The notes below the pieces were generated by a model. The model made no database searches. It was not told the origin of the DNA and was given only the letters and a program-made list of their open reading frames with translations. Made by a program: the position numbers and the translations under genes. Shown in pieces: positions 57,507 through 64,000 of a stretch of 64,000 bases of DNA. This DNA comes from Candidatus Hydrogenedentota bacterium (lineage in GTDB: Bacteria; Hydrogenedentota; Hydrogenedentia; Hydrogenedentales; CAILVY01), in assembly GCA_029565395.1 (NCBI GenBank), contig JAKQOG010000086.1, positions 1 to 64,000 on the forward strand. Reading direction: 5' to 3'. Within the stretch, counting starts at the first letter, position 1. Every line of letters begins with the position of its first letter.

Positions 57507-60047
57507 ATGGATCCTAACGTGATAATTGTCTTGGTGAGTATCGCTGGTATTATCGTTCTTGCCTTGATTTTTCATCAATTGAAGGTTAAAGTGAAACATG
57601 GGGATGTGGAAATTTCCATTGACGGTAACAAGTCATCGAAACCTCGGGCGGATAAGACACCTCCATCGGATGTTCAAGCTACAGAAACCCTAATTAATCA
57701 ACAGGGGCAAACTGTTACCAACGAAACCAACATTGGAGGTGATCAATACAGAGTGGAGGGCAATGTTTCGCCGGTAACAGGAAATGTGATTCAAGGTGAT
57801 ATGGTTATCGGAGTTAAAATCATCTATGTGATTCAACAACTGCCATCTCCGCCGCAGTCTTTGCCATGTGTGTATCAAATTGCTGAGCCAGTGGAAAATT
57901 TTGTTGACCGGGAAAAGGAAATCGAAAGAGTACTCTCCTTCTTTGACAGTGTGGGAAACGGACCGGTGATCGTGGGCATCAGGGGGCGTGAAGGAGTGGG
58001 GAAAACGGAATTTGCAAAAGTTTTGGCAAGTAAGCTTAAAGAAAAATTCTGCAATGGGCAGATCATATTCAACCTGCGTGGAACAAGGGAAAACCGTTCC
58101 GTAAATCCTGCAACGGCTGCAGAAGCCTTGACACATGTGGTCCATTCTTTCCATCCTGATGAAAAGTTGCCGGAAAATGAGGCCGAATTGCGGGGCATAT
58201 ATACATTTGTGCTTCAAGAAAAGAAAGTGTTGTTGTTGATGGACGATGCTTGGTGCATAGATCAGGTGGCTCCCTTAATACCGCTGCCAGCCGGATGCGC
58301 TCTGATTGTCACCTCCAGAGATCAATTTACGCTCGAAGGAATGATAGAGGTTGATCTCGACTTGCTTTCGCCAGAGGAATCTCAAAAGCTCCTATTACAA
58401 ATTTGTCCACGTATTAATGTGAATGCCGAAAAGATAGCCCGGGAGTGTGGACATTTACCACTGGCATTAAAGCACGCGGCTTCTTACCTAAATATTCAAA
58501 CTGAGTACAGCTCTGAAGAGTATTTCAATGCTCTATGTAGCGAGAAGGAGCGGCTTTTGTCTTTGAAGACGCATGAAATATATATGCATGCGCAAACAGA
58601 AGTTGAGGCTTCATTAGCAGTCAGTTATGGACTGCTGGACGATCCAATAAAACAACAGTTGCGTGCTTCATCAGTTTTTCCAAGTGATTTTGAGGCTAAA
58701 GCAGCCAGTGTGTGTCAATTGAAGGAGAACGAGGCTACGGCGGCGCTGGATTATCTATGTTCAGTCAGTATGATATCGCGGGATGAAAAAACAAACCGTT
58801 TTCGCCTTCACGATCTTGTGCGTGAGTATGCCCGCGCACAACAAAGCGAGGAGGAACGCACCACAATCGAACGACGCCATGCCGAGCATTATGCCAGAGT
58901 GCTTAAGCAGGCCCACGCGCTGTATTTGAAAGGTGACGATTCTACGCAGCAAAGCTTTAAATTGTTTATTCGCGAATGGGAGAATATCTGCGCAGGACAG
59001 GCGTGGGCCGCCGCTCATTGGGAAACGGATGAAACCGCCGCGCAGTTATGCAGTGAATATCCCGATGCCGGAACATGTTACATTGATCGCCATCTCCACC
59101 CCAAGGATCGGATAGTGTGGCGAGAAACGGCTGTCAAAGCCGCACGAAAACTCAACGACCGTGCTGCGGAAGGCAGGCATCTTGGCAGTCTGGGTGTTGC
59201 CTATGCAGATCTCGGCGATTCCCATAAGGCAATCGAGTATTTTGAACAACGTCTCAATATTGCGCGTGAAATCAGCGATCGGCATGGCGAAGGAACTGTC
59301 TTGGGCAACCTTGGGGGCGCATACTTGAGTCTCGGCGACTCTCAAAAAGCAATTGAGTATCACAAGCAGGCTTTTATCATTATGCATGAAGTTGGAGATC
59401 GTCAGGGCGAAGGATCTGTCTTGAGTAATTTGGGGATCGCCTACTTGAATCTCCATAAACCGCAAAAAGCAATTGAACATCACGAAAGAGCACTTGACAT
59501 CGCGCGCGAAATCGGTGATCGATGTGGTGAAGGAGCCTGCTTGGGTAATCTCGGTAGCGCTTACTTAGATCTCGAATATTCTTGCGAAGAAATTACCTAC
59601 AATAAACAATGTCTCGAAGTAGAGCATGAGCTTGTTGACCGGCATGGCGAAGAAAGAGATTTTGGTAGTCTCCAATCGGCTAATAAACATCTTGGTCAAG
59701 CGCGTAAGGCGATGGAGTGTTTCGAGCAGTATCTTGGCATTGCGCACAAAATTGGTGACCTTCGTGGTGAAGCAAATGCTTTGTGGGGTCTTGGAAATAC
59801 TTTTTTCAACCTCGGTGCGCCAGAAAAGTCGGTTGAGCACTATAAGCAAGCTCTTACCATCATCCAAAAGATTGGCGACCAACTAAGCGAAGGAAGTACA
59901 TACTTTAATCTTGCATTGGCACTCGATGAGGCTGGACGCAGAAATGACGCTATTCCACATGCAGAAAAAGCGGTTGAACTCTGCAAGGAGATCATGAGTC
60001 CACACCTTGCAAAAGCGCAGGCGTTACTGAAGCGGCTGAAGGAGTAG
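57507..60047 (+). CDS. Membrane-anchored NB-ARC/STAND ATPase with TPR repeats
   Basis: The 846-residue protein has one membrane helix at residues 4-22 and a Gly/Val-rich linker (about 55-105, GGDQYRVEGNVSPVTGNVIQ). The NB-ARC domain follows: Walker A GREGVGKT (160-167), Walker B VLLLMDD (241-247), RNBS-like TSRD (269-272), the GLPLA-like CGHLPLAL (314-321) and an MHD-like LHD (434-436). C-terminal TPRs (about 555-840) repeat ANLGxAYxxLGDxxKAIEYxExAL and end in LKRLKE. It is a STAND NTPase of NLR-like type, expected to oligomerise on a signal sensed by the TPRs. An anti-phage role is known for related bacterial STAND proteins but is only inferred here. No nuclease or toxin effector domain is attached; the membrane helix may be the effector. 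Confidence 0.9.
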   Translation: MDPNVIIVLVSIAGIIVLALIFHQLKVKVKHGDVEISIDGNKSSKPRADKTPPSDVQATETLINQQGQTVTNETNIGGDQYRVEGNVSPVTGNVIQGDMVIGVKIIYVIQQLPSPPQSLPCVYQIAEPVENFVDREKEIERVLSFFDSVGNGPVIVGIRGREGVGKTEFAKVLASKLKEKFCNGQIIFNLRGTRENRSVNPATAAEALTHVVHSFHPDEKLPENEAELRGIYTFVLQEKKVLLLMDDAWCIDQVAPLIPLPAGCALIVTSRDQFTLEGMIEVDLDLLSPEESQKLLLQICPRINVNAEKIARECGHLPLALKHAASYLNIQTEYSSEEYFNALCSEKERLLSLKTHEIYMHAQTEVEASLAVSYGLLDDPIKQQLRASSVFPSDFEAKAASVCQLKENEATAALDYLCSVSMISRDEKTNRFRLHDLVREYARAQQSEEERTTIERRHAEHYARVLKQAHALYLKGDDSTQQSFKLFIREWENICAGQAWAAAHWETDETAAQLCSEYPDAGTCYIDRHLHPKDRIVWRETAVKAARKLNDRAAEGRHLGSLGVAYADLGDSHKAIEYFEQRLNIAREISDRHGEGTVLGNLGGAYLSLGDSQKAIEYHKQAFIIMHEVGDRQGEGSVLSNLGIAYLNLHKPQKAIEHHERALDIAREIGDRCGEGACLGNLGSAYLDLEYSCEEITYNKQCLEVEHELVDRHGEERDFGSLQSANKHLGQARKAMECFEQYLGIAHKIGDLRGEANALWGLGNTFFNLGAPEKSVEHYKQALTIIQKIGDQLSEGSTYFNLALALDEAGRRNDAIPHAEKAVELCKEIMSPHLAKAQALLKRLKE

Positions 60048-60076
60048 AAAAAAAATTCTAAAATGAGGCGATTGTC

Positions 60077-60289
60077 ATGAATTGCATGCACTGTCAAGGA
60101 GAGATGAAACGGGCTACAGCACCGTTCCATATTGACCGCAAGGGATGCCATGTGATGTTGGATTCCGTGCCTGCTTGGGTATGCACGCAATGCGGCGAGG
60201 CATATTTTGAGGAACGGGAAGTGGGAGCTATTCAAGAACTTGCCCTTGACATGGAACAAAAAGCAGAAGCGATTTCGTTGTCCGCATAA
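60077..60289 (+). CDS. YgiT-type zinc finger protein
   Basis: The 70-residue protein has two CxxC motifs (CMHCQ and CTQCGEAYF) and the family stretch PAWVCTQCGEAYFEEREVGAIQE. Such proteins form the zinc-binding part of MqsA/HigA-like antitoxins and are commonly paired with a small toxin gene. No toxin is seen next to it and its partner helix-turn-helix is absent. It lies 30 bp after the STAND gene with GAGG 8 nt before the ATG, so it may be an orphan antitoxin, a regulator of the STAND gene or a partner protein. Confidence 0.85.
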   Translation: MNCMHCQGEMKRATAPFHIDRKGCHVMLDSVPAWVCTQCGEAYFEEREVGAIQELALDMEQKAEAISLSA

Positions 60290-60670
60290 GCAAATAATCT
60301 GGTTCACAACAAAGCTTTTCGGACAAGTCCGTTCCCAATTTGGAAACGAGTTGCCATGAATCGTAGATTCCCCCTGAAAACATGAAAATGGGTGGAGGGT
60401 ATGGGGAATTTTCAGAGCAGTTGTCATGAATCTCAGATTCCCCCTGAAACCATGAAAATAGCCTTTTGGGGGAATGGGAAACGAGCCCCCCCTTTGCCCC
60501 CCGCATGCGGGGGGAAATTTTCAGAGCAGGAAAAAACTTCATACGTTAGTGCCATTCATCCTTTGGGTCGTTTTTGTCTTTTAGGTCCTTTTATATAGGT
60601 CTCACAAATTTCCTTCCCGCCCTGTACGTGAACTACAATGGCCGTTTCAGAAACACACGGGAGACCTGCA
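60290..60670. repeat. Intergenic region with degenerate direct repeats
   Basis: No gene is seen. A 39-bp unit (35 of 39 identical) lies at 60351-60389 and 60421-60459 with a 70-bp period; both share AGATTCCCCCTGAAA and CATGAAAAT. A third motif, GGGAAATTTTCAGAGCAG, occurs near 60403-60420 and 60511-60529. The whole is only two copies, so it is not a CRISPR. Confidence 0.55.
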
Positions 60671-63196
60671 ATGCATATGAAGGTGATCTGGGTTGCGTTG
60701 GGCGTGGTATGCGCTACTTTAATGACGTTTCAATCGGCGATGGCAGTGGCGCCCTCGGTGGATGAACTGGCCACGGCGCGCCAGTGGGCCGCGGTGAATT
60801 TTGAGCGCGCGGAGAAAGCGCCCGTACCGGTCCCCGGCCTGGAAGTGGTGATGAACCACAATCCCGTGCATAAGAACGGCCGCTTCGGCAAGCCGCTCAA
60901 GGTGGGGGAGGTGGAATACGCGCACGGCCTTTTCTGTCATGCGCAGAGCCGCATTATCGTGCATCTGCCCGGACCCGCTCAGAAATTCACCGCCGTCGCG
61001 GGCATGGACAACAATTCCGACACGTCTGCTGGCCAAGGCAGTGTGATTATGATAGTAAGCGTTGCAGGCAAAGAGGCGTTTCGCTCTGAGGTGATGCATG
61101 GCGCACAGCCTGGCGTGCCGGTTTCAGTGGAGTTGAACGGCGCGACGGAATTTGTGCTGGAAGTGAACGATGCGGGTGATGGCATTTCGGCGGATCAGGC
61201 GGACTGGGCTGACGCGAAGGTCGTACTGGCGGATGGAAAGGAAGTGTGGCTGGCGGATCTGCCCATGGCTGGAAGCCCGGTGAAAGTTGAACCCGGTACG
61301 TTCCCCTTCTCGTTCACCTACGACGGCAAGCCTTCCTCGGAACTGTTGCCGAAATGGAAATTCGAGCATGCCGTGAAGCCCTTGGACCCCCAGCGCGTGC
61401 AGCATACCGTGGCCTGGACCGATCCCGACACAAAGCTCATCGTGCTGTGCATGGGTATTGAATACCTCGACTTTCCCACGGTTGAGTGGACCCTGTACTT
61501 CAATAATAACGGTGATAAAGACACGCCCATCCTCGAAAACATCCAGGCGCTGGTCTTGAACATGGAACGCGGCGACCGGGGCGAGTTTCTGCTGCATCAT
61601 TGGGTGGGCAGCCCCGCCAACGGCAAGGATTACGGACCGCAGGAGACGGCGCTGAAAGCGAACGAGACCAAGCGCATCGGCGCGGCCGGGGGGCGTCCCA
61701 CCAATTCCGACCTTTCGTACTTCAATATCGAATCCACGGTGAATGACGGTCTAATCGCCGTGGTGGGCTGGCCCGGGCAATGGGCGATGGATTTTGTTCG
61801 TGACGAAGGCAAGGGTCTGCACCTTCAAGCGGGGCAGGAACTAACCCATTTCAAATTGCTGCCCGGCGAGGAAGTCCGCTCGCCGCTGATCGTGCTGCAA
61901 TTTTGGAAAGGGGACTGGGTGCGCGCGCAGAATGTCTGGCGGCGCTGGATGATGGCGCACAGCATGCCGAAACCCGGCGGTGAACTACCCAAGCCCCAAC
62001 TGCTCGGATGCAGCTCGCGCGCCTACGAAGAAATGATTAAGACCAACACCGAAAAACAGATCATGTTCATTGATCGGTATCTCGAAGAAAAAATCGGGAT
62101 TGATTATTGGTGGATGGATGCGGGCTGGTATGTGCAGAACAACGGCTGGCCGCAAGTCGGCACGTGGGAAGTCGATCCGAAACGATTCCCGAACGGTTTG
62201 CGCCCCATCAGCGATCATGCGCACGCCAACGGCATCAAGATCCTGGTGTGGTTCGAACCGGAACGTGTCGCGCCAGACACCTGGCTCACCAACAACCAAC
62301 CCCAATGGATTTTGGGCGGGAAAAACGGCGGGCTGCTGAATCTCGGCGATCCCAGTGCGCGCCAATGGCTCACCAATCACATCGACAAGCTTCTCACGGA
62401 TCAAGGCATCGACCTTTACCGCCAGGATTTCAATATGGACCCCCTGAGCTTCTGGCGCGGCAATGACGCAGAAGACCGGCAGGGCATCACCGAGATCAAG
62501 CATATCACCGGCTACCTCGCGTATTGGGATGAACTCCGCCGCCGCCACCCCAACATGCTTATCGATTCCTGCGCCTCCGGAGGACGCCGCAATGATCTTG
62601 AAACCATGCGCCGCGCCGCGCCCCTCTGGCGCAGCGATTACGCTTTCGAACCCCACGGCCACCAGGGCATGACCTACGGCATCTCCTTCTGGATCCCCTT
62701 CCAGGGAACCGGCACCGTCGCCTGCGTCAACGCTCCCTACTACGGCGGCGGCTATTCTCCCGTCGAATCCTATGCCTTCTGGAGCAATACCAGCCCCAGC
62801 ATCAATTTCGGATTCGACATGCGCGTAAAGGAGATCGATTACGCCGCCCTGCGCACCCTCGTCGAACAATGGCGCACCATCAGCCCCAATTACTATGGCG
62901 ATTATTACCCTCTCACCAAGTATTCCATCGACCCTACTGAATGGATAGGATGGCAGTTTGATCGGCCGGAGGCGGGACAGGGCATGGTCCAGGTTTTCCG
63001 ACGCAAGGACAGCATTTACCGAGCCGCCTCCCTGCCTCTCCATGGCCTGGATCCCGACGCGGCCTATTCCGTTACACAATTTGGCGCCGGAGACCCCAAG
63101 GTTTACCCCGGCCGCGAGATCCTGGAAACCGGCCTCCCAGTCGATTTCTCCGAACGGCCCGCCGCCGCCGTATTTGTCTACAACAAAGTGCCATAA
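60671..63196 (+). CDS. Secreted NPCBM-GH36 alpha-galactosidase
   Basis: The start at ATG 60671 has GGGAG 7 nt upstream and gives a signal peptide (HMKVIWVALGVVCATLMTF, cleaved near SAMAV). The enzyme has 841 residues. A family NPCBM module occupies about 50-195 (KVGEVEYAHGLFCHAQSRI). The GH36/GH27 barrel has YWWMDAGWY, WFEPERVAPDTWL, GIDLYRQDFNMDP (nucleophile Asp in YRQDFN) and LIDSCASGGRRND (acid/base region). It would release alpha-linked galactose from extracellular oligosaccharides, feeding galactokinase at 54082. The gene stands alone. Confidence 0.93.
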   Translation: MHMKVIWVALGVVCATLMTFQSAMAVAPSVDELATARQWAAVNFERAEKAPVPVPGLEVVMNHNPVHKNGRFGKPLKVGEVEYAHGLFCHAQSRIIVHLPGPAQKFTAVAGMDNNSDTSAGQGSVIMIVSVAGKEAFRSEVMHGAQPGVPVSVELNGATEFVLEVNDAGDGISADQADWADAKVVLADGKEVWLADLPMAGSPVKVEPGTFPFSFTYDGKPSSELLPKWKFEHAVKPLDPQRVQHTVAWTDPDTKLIVLCMGIEYLDFPTVEWTLYFNNNGDKDTPILENIQALVLNMERGDRGEFLLHHWVGSPANGKDYGPQETALKANETKRIGAAGGRPTNSDLSYFNIESTVNDGLIAVVGWPGQWAMDFVRDEGKGLHLQAGQELTHFKLLPGEEVRSPLIVLQFWKGDWVRAQNVWRRWMMAHSMPKPGGELPKPQLLGCSSRAYEEMIKTNTEKQIMFIDRYLEEKIGIDYWWMDAGWYVQNNGWPQVGTWEVDPKRFPNGLRPISDHAHANGIKILVWFEPERVAPDTWLTNNQPQWILGGKNGGLLNLGDPSARQWLTNHIDKLLTDQGIDLYRQDFNMDPLSFWRGNDAEDRQGITEIKHITGYLAYWDELRRRHPNMLIDSCASGGRRNDLETMRRAAPLWRSDYAFEPHGHQGMTYGISFWIPFQGTGTVACVNAPYYGGGYSPVESYAFWSNTSPSINFGFDMRVKEIDYAALRTLVEQWRTISPNYYGDYYPLTKYSIDPTEWIGWQFDRPEAGQGMVQVFRRKDSIYRAASLPLHGLDPDAAYSVTQFGAGDPKVYPGREILETGLPVDFSERPAAAVFVYNKVP

Positions 63197-63654
63197 TCCC
63201 ACCTCAAAGCCCTAAAAAGGTTATCCACGGAGACAGATATTGCTGGTTGTGTCCAATTGTAATACACTACCGGGCAAAAGGAGAAAGGCAGAAATCTTTT
63301 TTTTCGTATACGGAAGGAACAAGATCTTTTTCCCACATTTGCCCAATCAATAGGGTCAATTTATTTTGTAATATGGCTTACAAATACCACGCCCTCTAGT
63401 TGCCTCGATCACAGCGCTTCCTTGTATTAAATCCATGTGAACCAGCGCAGGATTGATAATGGTATAGCAATCCATCCATTCGCTTCTCAACCGAATTACA
63501 TGATCCGTGGTATGTTAAGAAATATAGGTATTTTGGGGGTGTTTTTAATAATTTGCTGCCCGAAATAAAATGCGAGACCGGACGCTGGGGATACGTCCGG
63601 CCTCGGGGAGGGTTAGCTGGCCCTAGGAGCCAGCATTTGGTCATCTATGCCACA
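63197..63654. other. Intergenic region before the clpB 3' end
   Basis: No credible gene is present. The left part is AT-rich and featureless. The right part, directly behind the clpB stop, holds two hairpins at 63574-63604 and 63616-63634. Confidence 0.55.
63562..63604 (-). terminator. Probable terminator after clpB
   Basis: On the minus strand CCGGACG/CGTCCGG plus a bulged GAG/CTC stem is followed by GCATTTTATTT. The first hairpin (63616-63634, GCTGGC/GCCAGC) lies nearer the stop codon; the pair may be a tandem terminator. Confidence 0.5.
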
Positions 63655-64000
63655 TTAGGCCGCTTGGGGCACTATTGTGTTCAACTTCAACTCATCTTTT
63701 ACCTGATCAATTATAACATGGGCGCCCTCTGGTGCAATACCCCCCAGAATCGCCATAGCCAGGGGGTCGAGCACCCGCCGCTGGATAACCCGTTTGAGGG
63801 GTCTTGCCCCATAGATGGGGTCAAATCCTTCCTCGGCCAGTCGGTCCAGGGCGGCCTCCGTCAATTCAAGTGTCAGGTGGCGCTCGGACAAGCGTTTGTC
63901 CACATGTCTAATCTGTATATCCACAATCCGGCGTAAATGTTCCCTGGTTAAGGGATGAAAAACGATGGTATCGTCGATCCGGTTCAGGAATTCGGGCCGG
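63655..64000 (-). CDS. clpB: ATP-dependent disaggregase ClpB, 3' part
   Basis: Only about 115 C-terminal codons are inside the window; the gene continues beyond its right edge. The visible part reads RPEFLNRIDDTIVFHPLTRE, then ALDRLAEEGFDPIYGARPLKRVIQRRVLDPLA, the sensor-2 and D2 small-domain region of ClpB (GARPLKR). ClpB works with DnaK to rescue aggregated proteins. The stop is at 63655-63657. Confidence 0.93.
   Translation of the reverse strand, partial: RPEFLNRIDDTIVFHPLTREHLRRIVDIQIRHVDKRLSERHLTLELTEAALDRLAEEGFDPIYGARPLKRVIQRRVLDPLAMAILGGIAPEGAHVIIDQVKDELKLNTIVPQAA

Noticed and set aside
60351..60459. Possible CRISPR repeats
   Set aside because: Only two full copies 70 bp apart exist, with mismatches and no cas genes; I call them ordinary direct repeats.
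61985..63202. A 405-codon open frame on the - strand
   Set aside because: It is antisense to the GH36 alpha-galactosidase and shows no family blocks.
63396..63644. An 82-codon open frame on the - strand behind clpB
   Set aside because: It covers the terminator hairpins and has no family pattern.

Overview
The window comes from the chromosome of a flagellated Gram-negative-type bacterium with about 55% G+C. It carries lipoprotein and Tat signals, FtsH, ClpB, GlmM, DnaN, a PilB/GspE ATPase and flagellins. It has many secreted glycoside hydrolases, including two related beta-propeller enzymes, one of them fused to a TIM-barrel domain. It also has PKD/EF-hand/beta-helix surface proteins and hairpin-rich palindromic intergenic repeats. 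This mix suggests an uncultured polysaccharide-degrading lineage such as Hydrogenedentota, Sumerlaeota or a PVC-superphylum relative. That placement is inference from gene content only. No rRNA, tRNA or CRISPR array was seen.

Layout. 1-4.4 kb: an accessory patch with a truncated lipoprotein bearing caspase-fold-like HG and AC signatures, a ParD/ParE toxin-antitoxin pair overlapping a Tat lipoprotein propeller gene, and a DUF5131 protein. 4.5-10.2 kb: nucleotide-sugar genes (gmd, a GDP-6-deoxymannose reductase, two further nucleotide-sugar enzymes) interrupted by a serine-dehydrogenase-proteinase gene with two in-frame stops. 10.3-16.2 kb: a Fic remnant, two secreted sugar-active proteins, a DUF4143 ATPase and two palindromic repeat regions. 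16.2-24.5 kb: housekeeping genes (glmM, folP, ftsH, a nucleoside hydrolase, an epimerase, dnaN) and an AT-rich gap with DnaA-box-like sites beside dnaN. 24.6-32.7 kb: a pilB/gspE-type ATPase, a TPR glycosyltransferase, a small Cys-rich protein, flaG and three tandem flagellins behind a full-consensus sigma-28 promoter. 33-44.4 kb: a giant secreted repeat protein, a TPR membrane protein with a histone-H1-like tail, a SMUG1-type uracil glycosylase, a bisphosphate nucleotidase, a methyltransferase/glycosyltransferase pair and a GH2 enzyme. 44.6-57.3 kb: a VAO-type flavin oxidase, an MFS/spermidine-synthase/TPR fusion, the propeller/TIM fusion hydrolase, a purine nucleoside phosphorylase-dGTPase pair, galK, an EF-hand protein and a YbhN-like membrane protein. 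57.5-64 kb: a membrane-anchored NB-ARC/TPR (STAND) ATPase with a YgiT zinc-finger gene behind it, an NPCBM-GH36 alpha-galactosidase and the 3' end of clpB.

How they fit. galK and the GH36 enzyme, with the GH2 and propeller hydrolases, suggest harvesting of galactose/mannose-type glycans. Several epimerases and dehydrogenases would supply sugars for a surface polysaccharide or glycosylated flagellin. The dGTPase and purine nucleoside phosphorylase form a deoxyguanosine salvage pair. The best candidates for an undescribed system are the STAND gene at 57.5 kb, whose promoter has a 14-bp palindrome just downstream; the parD-parE-lipoprotein unit at 1.7-3.5 kb; and the lipoprotein caspase-like protein at the left edge. 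Several gene starts were set from ribosome-binding sites: an ATT start at 10211 and TTG starts at 44388 and 55419.
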